DNA of 64,000 nt from Aldehydirespirator sp965200005. GTDB taxonomy: Bacteria > Actinomycetota > Acidimicrobiia > Acidimicrobiales > Aldehydirespiratoraceae. Of the stretch, positions 16,049 through 24,971 are shown piece by piece. The translations under genes were made by a program, and so were the position numbers. Position 1 is the first letter of the stretch, and each line of letters opens with the position of its first letter. The notes below the pieces were generated by a model. The model saw only the letters and a program-made list of their open reading frames with translations, had not been told where the DNA came from and searched no databases. Location of the stretch: the NCBI GenBank assembly GCA_965200005.1, contig OZ241331.1, positions 2,976,001-3,040,000 on the forward strand, written 5' to 3'.

Positions 16049-17224
16049 CTAATCGATGCGCACCGAGACGACATCTGTCCAGGCGCCCGTCTGCCAACTC
16101 TCAAGTAGCGCAGCCTGCACGCTCACATACTCAACGGCCTGTTGCATGCCAGCTGCGTGTGGCCGCCCTTCTGCCACTGCCTTGAGGAACTCGTGATCCT
16201 GGATCGTTACCAGATCTTCAAATCCGATTGAGTTCGCTTCACCGGGCACGAAGTTCGAGTGGAATGGATGAGCCTCACCCGCATAAACGGTGGAATAGCC
16301 GAGATCACCGTCGCCCATTTGGAACAAGCGCATCTCGTTCATCGACTCGAGATTCCAGCTGATGGCACCGGCAGTGCCGTGAATGTCAAAAGCCATCTGG
16401 CTTTGCGGCCCGACCATCGTACGGCTGACCTCGAAGGTTCCTCGACTGCCGTTAGCAAAGATCGCCATGGCGCCGAAGTAGTCCTCGTTAGTCACAACGC
16501 CAACGGGATCATCGGGAGAACCACGGTCGTAGTGGGTGCCCGAACCAGACGGCAGCGGCCGCTGCTTGATGAAAGTCTCACCAGTGCCGATGACGCGCAG
16601 GATCGGACCGTTCAGCATCATCGCCAGATCGATCGAGTGGCTCAAAATGTCGGTGGAAACACCATGCCCTGCTTGCTCAAGCAAGAAGCGCCACGACAAC
16701 AAACCAAGCGGGTCGGCACCGTACATCGAAAAGAATCGGCCCCGATAATTGGTGATCTCGCCCAGTTCCCCCGCCGAGATCATGTTGCGGGCATGCTGCA
16801 CCAATGGCACGAAGCGGTAGTTGTAGCCAACGCCTGTGATCACACCTGCGTCACGGCAAGCCTTTTCGGCGCGAGCTGTCTGATCAGGGGTGCCCCCCAC
16901 TGGCTTCTCGCAAAACACATGCTTGCCCGCACTTGCGGCCGCTTCGACAATCTCTGTGTGCAACATGTTCGGTGCACAGATCACGACCACATCCACGTTG
17001 GGATCCTCGGTTGCAACACGCCAGTCAGCGGTGACCTTGTCAAATCCGAAGTCGCGCCTAGCTGCCTCACGCCGCTGCGGCAGGGTGTCAGCACAGACCC
17101 GTAGTTCGGGCCGGTATGGCAGACCTTCAAAGATCATCGGCAGGCGTGCACATGAGCGAGCATGCGCCTGACCCATCCAGCCGAACCCAATAACGGCAAC
17201 ACCCAGACGATTTGGCACTGTCAT
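16049..17224 (-). CDS. Gfo/Idh/MocA-family dehydrogenase (second inositol-type dehydrogenase)
   Basis: A 391-aa NAD(P)-dependent oxidoreductase. The Rossmann motif is VAVIGFGWMGQAHARSC, the catalytic lysine lies in VFCEKPVGGTP, and VGYNYRFVPLVQHAR and a DILSHSIDLAMML active-site block follow. It is about 50 residues longer than IolG and of a different subgroup, like the dehydrogenases acting on scyllo-inositol, levoglucosan or rhizopine-derived substrates. It overlaps nothing but is 8 nt from the 2-hydroxyacid dehydrogenase. It is a candidate for oxidation of an inositol isomer or derivative other than myo-inositol, by analogy with MocA. Confidence 0.87.
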   Translation of the reverse strand: MTVPNRLGVAVIGFGWMGQAHARSCARLPMIFEGLPYRPELRVCADTLPQRREAARRDFGFDKVTADWRVATEDPNVDVVVICAPNMLHTEIVEAAASAGKHVFCEKPVGGTPDQTARAEKACRDAGVITGVGYNYRFVPLVQHARNMISAGELGEITNYRGRFFSMYGADPLGLLSWRFLLEQAGHGVSTDILSHSIDLAMMLNGPILRVIGTGETFIKQRPLPSGSGTHYDRGSPDDPVGVVTNEDYFGAMAIFANGSRGTFEVSRTMVGPQSQMAFDIHGTAGAISWNLESMNEMRLFQMGDGDLGYSTVYAGEAHPFHSNFVPGEANSIGFEDLVTIQDHEFLKAVAEGRPHAAGMQQAVEYVSVQAALLESWQTGAWTDVVSVRID

Positions 17225-17232
17225 CGAAGTGG

Positions 17233-18240
17233 CTACGGGAGCGGGTCGCGATAGCGACGGTCAACGCCAGGATCAGCCGCCGCAGGATCGAGAAGATGCT
17301 CAGGAGTTCCGCCTTTGAGCCAGACAGCGGCTTCGGAGAGCGCCATACCTATCAGGCGCAGCACGCCGACTCGTGTCGATGAGGCGATGTGAGGTGTGAT
17401 TATCACGTCGTCATGAGCTAGTAGCGGGTGATCAGCGGGCAACGGCTCGGGCTCGGTCACGTCGAGTCCTGCGGCGGCGACCTGTCCAGTCTCGAGGGCC
17501 GACTGCAATGCCGTGTGATCGATGAGTGACCCACGGGCGCAGTTAACAATGATCACACCTTTGCGCATCATCGCCAGCGTGTCGGCGTCAACCAGGTGAT
17601 GCGTTGCTGGTGTGGCAGGCGCATGCAGCGAGATGACATCGCTGCAACGCCATAGCTCTTCGAGATCTACGAACGTCACTGCGCCCCCAAGTTCGGGGCT
17701 GAGGCTTGCAACGTCCACATAGGGATCGTGAGCAAGCACCTTCATGCCCAAAGCCGCCCCATATCGCCCGACGCGGCTACCGATTCGCCCAAAGCCCACA
17801 AGTCCCAGAGTTGTAGTGTCAAGTTCAAGTGCTTGATGCGTGGCGCGATAGTGCTCAGCGCGCTTGCGCAAGCTCCGCTCGGCCGGCTTGAGTCGCTTAG
17901 CGACGGCCAATATCAGCGCCAGAGCATGCTCGGCGGTCGAGACGGTTGGGGCGTCAGGAGCATTGCATGCAGCAACTCCCACCGAGGCACACGAGGACAC
18001 ATCAACGTTGTCATAGCCAATGCCTGCTCGTGCCACCACCTTGAGTTTGGGCAACTTGACACACGCAGCAGCGTCCCAATGGTCGTCAGCACCAATTACC
18101 GCGCCATCTGCAAGGTTGACATCGTTGGTCAGTTCGATCCCGTCGGGGATTTCCAGCCCGTCCGGAGGTGGCCGATCGACCCAGACAAGTGACCTCCCGC
18201 CGCTTGTGGAACTGTCATGGGAGGTGTTGGTGTCATTCAT
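17233..18240 (-). CDS. D-2-hydroxyacid dehydrogenase, phosphoglycerate-dehydrogenase-like
   Basis: A 335-aa NAD-dependent enzyme. The substrate arginine is in VVARAGIGYDNVD, the nucleotide fold is LGLVGFGRIGSRVGRYG, and IIVNCARGSLIDHTAL, the Glu in DVTEPEPLPADHP and the catalytic His in ITPHIASSTR follow. It lacks an ACT domain, so it is not a full-length SerA. It overlaps iolC by 4 nt (ATGA), so translation is coupled to the kinase. This enzyme is not part of the known inositol pathway. It may handle a ketoacid by-product or a related sugar acid. Confidence 0.88.
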   Translation of the reverse strand: MNDTNTSHDSSTSGGRSLVWVDRPPPDGLEIPDGIELTNDVNLADGAVIGADDHWDAAACVKLPKLKVVARAGIGYDNVDVSSCASVGVAACNAPDAPTVSTAEHALALILAVAKRLKPAERSLRKRAEHYRATHQALELDTTTLGLVGFGRIGSRVGRYGAALGMKVLAHDPYVDVASLSPELGGAVTFVDLEELWRCSDVISLHAPATPATHHLVDADTLAMMRKGVIIVNCARGSLIDHTALQSALETGQVAAAGLDVTEPEPLPADHPLLAHDDVIITPHIASSTRVGVLRLIGMALSEAAVWLKGGTPEHLLDPAAADPGVDRRYRDPLP

Positions 18241-19229
18241 GCAGCGGCTCCATTAACACCAGTTACAAACGTTGCATCACCAGCAAGCATCATGTCGATC
18301 TCAGCTGCCGTCGGCATGGCATGAGAGCAGGCCAACCTTCCCGCAACGATCGCCCCGGCCGCATTCGCACGTTCGACCAACACACGTGGCGCCAATCCAG
18401 CAAGCAGACCATCAACAAGAGCACCTCCAAAAGCGTCACCGGCACCTAGTCCACAAACCACATCAACCTTCAGCGGTGGCACGTGCCAGCGTCGGTGCTC
18501 AGTAGCCACAAGCACACCTGAGGCACCCATCTTGATGATGGCAAGCCGCACACCACGCTCAAGCAGCAGATCAGCAGCCTCCTCGGGGTCAGCCGACCCA
18601 ACCGCGATTTCACACTCAGTGCGGTTACCGACTGCGACCGTCACCTGATCGATAGCAGGCCCGATTTGCGCCGCGGCATCGCTCGCCGTCGACCAGAAAC
18701 TGTCCCGATAATCCAGATCCAACACCGTGTGTTCCACCCGTCCACGCCGCTCAAGCAAAGAACGCACAGCAGAGCGGGACGGTTCTTGGGCAAAGCGTGA
18801 ACCCGTCACCCACAACACCGGAACTGTCTCAGCCACCGCTGGCATGTCGGCATCACTCAAGTTCATGTCAGGGCCTCGGGGCTCCCGATAGAACAGCAAC
18901 GGAGGATCCTCCGGCGGGTCAAGAGCACAGAACGCCAGCGCCGTCCGAAGTTCGGGATCAACAGACACATAATCGGTCACAACACCGAACTCAGCTGACA
19001 AAGCAGCCCGGATGTAGTCACCAAAGCCATCCGCACCAACCCGCGTGACCACAGCGGCCCGCCGACCGAGACGAGCCGCTGCTACAGCCACATTGGTGGG
19101 CGACCCACCGATTGACTTAGCAAACGATGCCACCTCGCTTAGAGGCACTCCGCTCTGTTCGGGGTAGAGGTCAACGCTGACCCGCCCGATGGCTAGTAGT
19201 TCTAGGTCGTTCAGTTCTAGATCGCTCAC
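18237..19229 (-). CDS. iolC: 5-dehydro-2-deoxygluconokinase
   Basis: A 330-aa PfkB-family sugar kinase that phosphorylates 2-deoxy-5-keto-gluconate at C6. Signature regions are SIGGSPTNVAVAAARLG near residue 39, FYREPRGPDMNLS (typical of IolC), and the C-terminal PfkB box GLGAGDAFGGALVDG with the catalytic base Asp. A single-domain protein; it is not fused to the aldolase domain seen in some proteobacterial IolC proteins. The gene follows the ABC ATPase by 86 nt and overlaps the next dehydrogenase by 4 nt. Confidence 0.93.
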   Translation of the reverse strand: MSDLELNDLELLAIGRVSVDLYPEQSGVPLSEVASFAKSIGGSPTNVAVAAARLGRRAAVVTRVGADGFGDYIRAALSAEFGVVTDYVSVDPELRTALAFCALDPPEDPPLLFYREPRGPDMNLSDADMPAVAETVPVLWVTGSRFAQEPSRSAVRSLLERRGRVEHTVLDLDYRDSFWSTASDAAAQIGPAIDQVTVAVGNRTECEIAVGSADPEEAADLLLERGVRLAIIKMGASGVLVATEHRRWHVPPLKVDVVCGLGAGDAFGGALVDGLLAGLAPRVLVERANAAGAIVAGRLACSHAMPTAAEIDMMLAGDATFVTGVNGAAA

Positions 19230-19315
19230 TCGCTACCTGGAGCTAGTTGCGCTTCCTTGCCGACAGCTGCGCCGCTGCCCGCTGCCAGATGGGATTCAAG
19301 CAGCGGCGCGCCACC

Positions 19316-20095
19316 TCAGGTGCCAGCCTGTGCAAGCTCGTGCTGCAACTCCTCCAGCTCGGCACCACCAGCCATGAGCTGAGTCAACTCGCCCTGGCTC
19401 AACTCGGACTTGGCCCAGTTGCCCAGTGAGCGACCACGCTTCAAGATCACGAACCGGTCACCCACTGGATAGGCGTGATGCGGGTTGTGCGTGATGAAGA
19501 TCACAGCGAGCCCACTGTCACGAGCCTCCACGATGCGGCGCAACACCACACCGGACTGCTTCACACCAAGCGCCGAGGTCGGCTCGTCAAGGATCAACAC
19601 CCGGGCACCGAAGTAGCTCGCCCGAGCGATCGCCACCGACTGGCGCTCACCACCCGAGAGCGTTCCCACGCTCTGTTCGGTGTCGCGGATGTCAATGCCC
19701 ATCTTGGCCATCTCATCCTTGGCGATCTGCTTGGCCTTATCGATGTCGATCTGACGGAACGGCCAGATGCCCTTCTTGGGTTCCTGACCCAAAAAGAAGT
19801 TGCGCCAAACCGACATCAGTGGCACCATCGCCAGATCCTGGTACACGGTTGCGATGCCGTAGCCGAGAGCCTCCCGCGGCGAGTTGAACATCATCGACTT
19901 GCCCTCAAGGATGAACTCACCCTCGCTCTGCTGGTGAACACCCGCAAGGATCTTGATGAAAGTCGACTTGCCGGCGCCGTTGTCACCCAACACGCAGGTG
20001 ACCTCGCCTGGGTTCACGGTGGTCGTCACTCCCTTGAGAGCGATGATGTTGCCGTAATACTTGGAGAGGCCCTTCAGTTCAAGAAACTCAGCCAT
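19316..20095 (-). CDS. Sugar ABC importer, ATP-binding protein (single NBD)
   Basis: A 259-aa ATPase with one nucleotide-binding domain, unlike the ~500-aa double-domain RbsA/MglA type. It has Walker A GDNGAGKST, the Q-loop in VYQDLAMVP, the signature LSGGERQSVAIARA, Walker B LILDEPTSALG and the switch His in IFITHNPHHA. It pairs with the permease (47 nt upstream) and the lipoprotein binding protein of the same operon and powers uptake of inositol or a derivative. Two copies would be needed per transporter. The last 25 residues are Glu/Leu-rich and extend beyond the core domain. Confidence 0.93.
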   Translation of the reverse strand: MAEFLELKGLSKYYGNIIALKGVTTTVNPGEVTCVLGDNGAGKSTFIKILAGVHQQSEGEFILEGKSMMFNSPREALGYGIATVYQDLAMVPLMSVWRNFFLGQEPKKGIWPFRQIDIDKAKQIAKDEMAKMGIDIRDTEQSVGTLSGGERQSVAIARASYFGARVLILDEPTSALGVKQSGVVLRRIVEARDSGLAVIFITHNPHHAYPVGDRFVILKRGRSLGNWAKSELSQGELTQLMAGGAELEELQHELAQAGT

Positions 20096-20142
20096 TGCTT
20101 ATGCCTCCTTGGGGATCTGTTGTGAGCGAATCCGTAGAACTG

Positions 20143-22332
20143 TCATCGGATCTTCTCGGCGCGGCTGCGCACGTAGTTGTTGACCAGCACCGCCACGAGC
20201 AGCAATGCGCCGAGCACGAGGAATCGCCAGTCGCTGTTCCAGCCGGAGAAGCCGATGCCTTGCTGGATCATGCCCCAGATGAGCGCACCGATCGCCGCTC
20301 CGAGCGCTGATCCGTAGCCACCTGTGAGCATGCAACCACCGACAACGGCCACGATGATGTAGCGGAACTCGTTGCCGTCGCCGACGTTGGCCTGCACCGA
20401 GTTGAGTCGGAAGGCAATGGTCATGCCGGTGAACCAGGCAGCGCCTGCCACGAGCATGAACAGCGTGGTCTTGGTACGAGCTGCGGGAACACCAACCGAG
20501 CGGGCTGCTTCGTTGTTTCCGCCTACCGCGAATATCCAGCTACCGAACTGGGTGCGGCCCAGCATCCAAGCCCCAACAACAGCGAAGATCAAGAAGAACA
20601 GGACACCCACACCGAAGCGTGTCTCGGCACGGGTGGCGTCGAGCTCGACCTGGGTGATGAACAGCAGCCTTGCTGCGAGCCCCAGGAGTATGAAGACCAC
20701 GCCGACCCCCACAACCGAACGACCGATGCCGTTATCGCGGCTAAACAGCAGCCGCACGACGACCCCGACGGCATAGACGCCAAACGCAATCAAGCCACCC
20801 TTTGCGATGCCCGTGGCGATGGCGTAAAGGATCCCGTCGCCATCAATCAACTCGATGACTCCAAACACGACCAAACCAGCAAGCCCTGCGTACGAACCGA
20901 TCCGTGTCCATCCGCTTAGGTCTGATGGTGTCGCAGCTGTAGTGCGCACAGCGCTTAGGTGGCGGGCCAGGGCACTTGCGGCCAACACCAGCGCACCTAG
21001 CAATAGCGCTGCAAAGAGCTCAACCCGGATCTTGCGGGAGTCACCTTGGCCTTGGATGAAGAATGCCAGCAACACGATCGCGACTGAGGTGATCATTGAG
21101 ACTGCGACCGGCAGGCGAGCCCGCTGCGACGCCATGGTCAACAGCCCAATGCCGAGCAGCGCAAGACCGCCGAAAACCACAGCACGGAAGCCTTGAACGG
21201 TCATCATGAAGCTGAGAGCGGGCAACAGCGTTATCGCCGAGCTAAGGCCGGCCCAACTGCCCTGGATGCGCCCGAGCACGGCAAGCACGGCAAGCACGCC
21301 CGTGGCGCCGACGCCGATTGCGAACACCGTTCGGCCGGCTGCGCCTGGCAAGAAGCCCAACTGATCGGTGTTGTTCGAATCGAGGAGCCAGCCAAGTACA
21401 GCTGCCGCAACTACGGCGAGCAGACCGCCGCCGAGCACTCTCGTGAAGTCACTTGACTGGGTTGCCTCGCCGCGCTGGGCCGGTTCGTATCGAGCGATGC
21501 ACCAGCCGGCAACGCCAACCAGCACACCAGCACCCACCAGAATGGAACCGATCCACTCAGATGATGAGCCCCCTCCGGTAAGCAGCACGATGAAACCCAC
21601 GACGGCAGCCACGGTTCCGATGAGGCTCGTGACTATGCCGGTGAGGTTGGAGTTGGCGGTGTTTCGGCGCTGGTAGGTCAACTCAAGCACACCGAGCAGC
21701 AGCGCTACGCCGCCGAGGATGAGCAACCCTGCCCAGGCCCAGTCGCGACCATCCCAGACGTGGCCATTCCGTATCCACTGGGCACCAAAGATGTTGCGCC
21801 AGAAGTCATACGCCTGCGCCTCATCAAGGCCTTCAACGATGACCTTGTTAGTGAACAGTTTGGCGAAACCGAGCTTGCCGCCGATCAGAATGAAATAGGT
21901 GCCAAGTGTGACGATAAAGCTCGGTAACGATGTCTTTTCGACCAGTGTCCCGTTGAACCAACCGATCGCTAGCGCAAATGCAAGCGATAGCGGCACTGCT
22001 AGGTGAAGGCTAAGCCCGGCACCACCTAGCGTCCCGGTGTCGCTGCTTAACAAAATGACAATGATGGCCGTCGCGCCCGTCATCGAGCCTGAAGACAGGT
22101 CGAACTCGCCGCCGATCATCAGCAACGCTACGGGCACGGCCATTAGGCCAAGAACGGCTGCGACATCTAGGAAGTTGGCCGTGCCCCCGACTGTGCCGAA
22201 GGGCGCAGAAACAAGCCAGAACAGTAACCAGACACCCGCAGCGCCGAGCAGCGCTCCGATCTCGGGTCGCGTAAGAAGCGTCTGGATCGGCCCTCGATGA
22301 GCGAGTCGCTCATCGGCTCCGGTAGTTGCCAT
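20143..22332 (-). CDS. Sugar ABC importer permease with a large hydrophobic insertion
   Basis: 729 aa from ATG 22332 (742 from an upstream start). RbsC-type permeases are normally 320-400 aa. The N-terminal half has the family blocks MIGGEFDLSSGSMTG and SFIVTLGTYFILIGG. The C-terminal block GRTQFGSWIFAVGGNNEAAR with SVGVPAARTK is also standard, up to the final VLVNNYVRSRAEK. Between about residues 185 and 565 lie roughly 350-380 extra residues with many additional membrane segments (for example GLLILGGVALLLGVLEL and LFAALLLGALVLAASALA). This is either a lineage-specific expansion or a permease with an embedded membrane module. Its position fits the inositol importer. Confidence 0.88.
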   Translation of the reverse strand: MATTGADERLAHRGPIQTLLTRPEIGALLGAAGVWLLFWLVSAPFGTVGGTANFLDVAAVLGLMAVPVALLMIGGEFDLSSGSMTGATAIIVILLSSDTGTLGGAGLSLHLAVPLSLAFALAIGWFNGTLVEKTSLPSFIVTLGTYFILIGGKLGFAKLFTNKVIVEGLDEAQAYDFWRNIFGAQWIRNGHVWDGRDWAWAGLLILGGVALLLGVLELTYQRRNTANSNLTGIVTSLIGTVAAVVGFIVLLTGGGSSSEWIGSILVGAGVLVGVAGWCIARYEPAQRGEATQSSDFTRVLGGGLLAVVAAAVLGWLLDSNNTDQLGFLPGAAGRTVFAIGVGATGVLAVLAVLGRIQGSWAGLSSAITLLPALSFMMTVQGFRAVVFGGLALLGIGLLTMASQRARLPVAVSMITSVAIVLLAFFIQGQGDSRKIRVELFAALLLGALVLAASALARHLSAVRTTAATPSDLSGWTRIGSYAGLAGLVVFGVIELIDGDGILYAIATGIAKGGLIAFGVYAVGVVVRLLFSRDNGIGRSVVGVGVVFILLGLAARLLFITQVELDATRAETRFGVGVLFFLIFAVVGAWMLGRTQFGSWIFAVGGNNEAARSVGVPAARTKTTLFMLVAGAAWFTGMTIAFRLNSVQANVGDGNEFRYIIVAVVGGCMLTGGYGSALGAAIGALIWGMIQQGIGFSGWNSDWRFLVLGALLLVAVLVNNYVRSRAEKIR

Positions 22333-22451
22333 GTGAACCCCCAATCCACTCTTGGCTGGTGGGCGAACCAACGGTGCTTGGCGACCGGATCGGTGCGCTA
22401 GACCGGCTGGCCCGCCCGGGATTTAATTGCCACCCACTTCGGTGCGTGGCC

Positions 22452-22480
22452 CCGGCACCAGACTTGAAGGTCCGTGCCGG
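22452..22480 (-). other. Intercistronic hairpin between binding protein and permease genes
   Basis: A 7-bp perfect inverted repeat, CCGGCAC and GTGCCGG, with a 15-nt loop, lies in the roughly 290-nt gap between the binding-protein and permease genes. No T-run follows on the minus strand, so a role in mRNA stability or differential expression is likelier than termination. Confidence 0.4.
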
Positions 22481-22533
22481 ATGTTGGTTTGTTGATTGCC
22501 GCTAGTAGGAGATCCTGCCAGCGGCGAATACGC

Positions 22534-22572
22534 CGGGGCTAGCCGGCGGGTCACCCCTCCGAGCCAGCCCCG
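22534..22572 (-). terminator. Strong hairpin just after the binding-protein gene (attenuator/processing stem)
   Basis: On the minus strand GGGGCTGGC pairs with GCTAGCCCC (one G-U) around an inner CGG/CCG stem, about 50 nt after the binding-protein stop. Such stems commonly let the abundant binding protein be made in excess over the permease. No clear poly-U follows, so a full terminator is unproven. Confidence 0.45.
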
Positions 22573-22622
22573 ACACAGATTCGTTTAGTTAGTGAGTGCC
22601 TACGTGTTTGCTCTTGTGGCCT

Positions 22623-23669
22623 TTAGCGGGTGCCTTCGGCGACCAGGGCTGCAACCTCAGCTGCGTTGTCTGGTGTGACGAAGCCTGGGCCGGTAAGGAT
22701 CGGCAGGCCACCACCAGCGGTGTTCTGGTTGGTCGCTTGCAGGTACATCAAAATGACTGGTAGGTAGCCCTGCAGGTACTGCTGCTGGTCAACAGTGAAG
22801 GCAACGGTGCCAGCTCCGATGGCCTCAATCAGGTCGCTCGACAGGTCGAAACCACCGATGATGAGATCGCGTCCGGCCTGCTCACCGGCTGTCATTGCTC
22901 GCAGCGGGAGGTTCGGGCCAACACCGAGAACGGCGTCAATAGATTCGTCTGAAGTGAGGATCGCTGCGATGGTGTTCTGCTGCTCGTCGGGGTTGGCGTC
23001 AAGACCGACAAACTCAGAGGTCACATCGCCCATGAAGGTCTCTGCGAGGCCCTGGCAACGCTCTTCGAGTGCCACGTTCGACTGTTCCTGGCGGGCGCAC
23101 AGCACGTGCGTTGCACCTAGGTCGTTGAAGAACTTGCCTGCACCGTTACCGGCGACGACTTCGGTCTGTCCGATGTGGGTGACGGCGCCGAGATCCTCGT
23201 AGTTGTTCACGCCTGAGTTGAGGGTGTAGAGCGGGATGCCTGCGGCGACCACGTCACGCGCTGCTGCTTCGACGCCTGCGGGGTCGGCGAGCGAGATGGC
23301 GATGCCTGAAGAGCCCGCAGCGATTGCGGCCTGGATCTCCTGGGACTGGGCGAGTGCATCGTTGTTGGAGCCGAAGTAGTTGACCTGGCATCCGATAGCG
23401 GCTGCAGCGTCTTCGACAGCTGCCTCGACGACCGACCAGAAGGTGCCGGCGTCGCCGTGGGTGATCACGTTAAAGGTGTGGTCGCAGCCCTGGGTCTCGA
23501 CAACCTCATCGGTTGCTGAGGATGAGTCATCGGCTTCTGCCTCGGCAGCTACCTCAGTATCGGTGTCGGCGGATGAAACCGGCTCGGCATCGCCGTCGTC
23601 GTCGCCGCATGCGGCCGCAAACAGCGACACCGCGAATACCACGGCTAGCAGCTTCCATAGTCTTGACAT
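22623..23669 (-). CDS. Sugar/inositol-binding lipoprotein of ABC importer
   Basis: A 348-aa periplasmic-binding-protein type I (RbsB-like) lipoprotein. The signal peptide ends in a lipobox SLFAAAC with lipidated Cys21, followed by an acidic, Asp/Glu/Ser-rich linker to about residue 60. The mature domain begins DHTFNVITHGDAGTFWSVV and contains SSGIAISLADP and the hinge-type segment VLGVGPNLPLRAM. It starts 5 nt after the iolE stop. Neighbouring permease and ATPase complete the importer. The ligand is inferred to be an inositol (or, by analogy to MocB, a rhizopine-like compound) from the operon only. Confidence 0.92.
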   Translation of the reverse strand: MSRLWKLLAVVFAVSLFAAACGDDDGDAEPVSSADTDTEVAAEAEADDSSSATDEVVETQGCDHTFNVITHGDAGTFWSVVEAAVEDAAAAIGCQVNYFGSNNDALAQSQEIQAAIAAGSSGIAISLADPAGVEAAARDVVAAGIPLYTLNSGVNNYEDLGAVTHIGQTEVVAGNGAGKFFNDLGATHVLCARQEQSNVALEERCQGLAETFMGDVTSEFVGLDANPDEQQNTIAAILTSDESIDAVLGVGPNLPLRAMTAGEQAGRDLIIGGFDLSSDLIEAIGAGTVAFTVDQQQYLQGYLPVILMYLQATNQNTAGGGLPILTGPGFVTPDNAAEVAALVAEGTR

Positions 23670-23673
23670 GTAG

Positions 23674-24636
23674 TTATCCCTCCGGGAATTGATGGTTGTT
23701 GTGTGATGATCTGGCGCCCACGGTGGCGGGAACCAGATTGCGCAGGAACTCCAGACTCACATCGGCGTTGTGCCGGAGTCCGGCCACGGCGTGAAGGTCG
23801 CCCTCCGCGATCGCAGCATCCTGCTCCAGGACGTACCAAAGGTCACGTCCTGAGTTCTCAAGGCGTGCCACGACTTCGGCGATGGGCACACCTCCCTGGC
23901 CTGGTGGTGGAAAGAGTCCTCTTTGCACGGCCTCCATGAGCGAGAGTTGCCCTTGTTGCAGGCGCTCGCCCAGGCCCAGATCGACATCTTTGAGGTGAAC
24001 GAGACCGACCCGATGCTGGTAGCGATCGAGCAGTTCGGCGAGGTCAGTGCCACCGAGGGTGATGTGCGCGGTGTCGAGCACAAGATCAACCTCTGATCCT
24101 TCTAGTACGCGGCGAAGCTCGCCGTCTGTCTCGACGACGGCGCCGACATGAGAGTGGAAGACCTGTTGCAACCCGTACTCAGACACTAGGTGGTTGACGA
24201 CGCCAAGTGTGTGACACAATTGCCTCCAATTCCGCTCGGTCATCTTATTGTCGCGCCAGTTGTCGTGGGCGCTGACGGCGCAGCACACGAAGAACTGCCC
24301 ACCACCTGCAGAGATCAGTTGTGCGTAGCGGTGTGCCTCGGCGAGTGTTGTTTGTTCGCGTGTGGGGTCGTGGAGTACCAACGGGACGAAGCCGCCGAGC
24401 AGTTTGAGTCCATGATTATCGAGGGTGCGGCGCAGACGTGCTGGATCGGTGGGCAGGAACCCGAGAGCGCCCAACTCGGTGTGTGTGAACCCGGCGTTGG
24501 CCATTTCGGTGAGCACTCGGTCTCGGGGAAGTTGGTATCCCCACCCGGGCATCTCACAAACACCCCAAGAAATAGGAGCGGTGGCGACACGCTGCACGAG
24601 CGGCGTGTGCGATCGCGCTGTTGGCGCTTGTATCAA
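23674..24636 (-). CDS. iolE: Inosose dehydratase, xylose-isomerase-like TIM barrel
   Basis: A 320-aa AP-endonuclease-family TIM barrel that dehydrates scyllo-inosose to the trihydroxycyclohexane-dione. The start region APISWGVCEMPGWGYQLP is the IolE-type opening (more usually APIGW.N). Metal-binding segments are the Glu in FTHTELGALGFLP, the His in VFHSHVGAVVE, LVLDTAHITLGG and VHLKDVD. Residues 1-18 precede the conserved core, so an internal start is possible. It is the first gene of the operon and is preceded by about 245 nt of leader to the predicted promoter. MocC of rhizopine pathways is related, so either role is possible. Confidence 0.88.
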   Translation of the reverse strand: MIQAPTARSHTPLVQRVATAPISWGVCEMPGWGYQLPRDRVLTEMANAGFTHTELGALGFLPTDPARLRRTLDNHGLKLLGGFVPLVLHDPTREQTTLAEAHRYAQLISAGGGQFFVCCAVSAHDNWRDNKMTERNWRQLCHTLGVVNHLVSEYGLQQVFHSHVGAVVETDGELRRVLEGSEVDLVLDTAHITLGGTDLAELLDRYQHRVGLVHLKDVDLGLGERLQQGQLSLMEAVQRGLFPPPGQGGVPIAEVVARLENSGRDLWYVLEQDAAIAEGDLHAVAGLRHNADVSLEFLRNLVPATVGARSSHNNHQFPEG

Positions 24637-24863
24637 CTCTTTGGGGCGCGGCCCTGCGGGCGCGGCTGTGCTTGCGTCCGCTGAGACGTTGGTTGGCGCG
24701 ACGGTGTCTGCGGTGTCTGTGTGCGAGGCACCGACACTGTCGCTTTGGCTGCAGTCCTGCTGATTTCATTCCTCCCGATTGCACGCCGGCTCTTGGTGCT
24801 TCAACTGGGCGTCCCTTGTGAGAGTTGCCTTTGCTGTAGCGCAGTGAACCCTGCTTGCCCTTG

Positions 24864-24881
24864 GATTAGAGCGCTCTAATC
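24864..24881. promoter_or_regulatory. LacI-family operator, perfect 18-bp palindrome
   Basis: GATTAGAGCGCTCTAATC is a perfect palindrome with the central CG step usual for LacI-family sites. It touches the -10 element and covers the expected +1 of the inositol promoter, a geometry that would block transcription. The LacI-family gene starts about 90 nt away in the other direction, so autoregulation is possible. Confidence 0.75.
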
Positions 24882-24909
24882 TTCTAGCGTACGCGCTGTG
24901 CCCTGTCAA
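24881..24909 (-). promoter_or_regulatory. Sigma-70-type promoter of the inositol operon
   Basis: On the minus strand a consensus -35 TTGACA (24909-24904) is separated by exactly 17 nt from TAGAAG (24886-24881), an acceptable -10. The expected start of transcription falls inside the palindromic operator. Confidence 0.65.
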
Positions 24910-24971
24910 GTAATGCCTGCCGCAATTGTAGGTGAGTCGAGCAACGGTGAAGAGAAGGACAGCGCGCCCCG

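Larger units (their letters stand above)
24637..24971. other. Divergent regulatory region between iolE and the LacI-family regulator
   Basis: 335 nt without a credible gene. It holds the minus-strand promoter and palindromic operator (listed separately) near 24864-24909, and a purine-rich Shine-Dalgarno-like AAGAGAAGGA (24951-24960) before the regulator. From 24640 to about 24860 is a GC-rich iolE leader in which I see no clear riboswitch. Confidence 0.6.

Noticed and set aside
20143..22371. Two permease genes fused by a missed stop or start
   Set aside because: Each family half occurs once, in N-then-C order, so it is one permease with an insertion rather than two tandem permeases.
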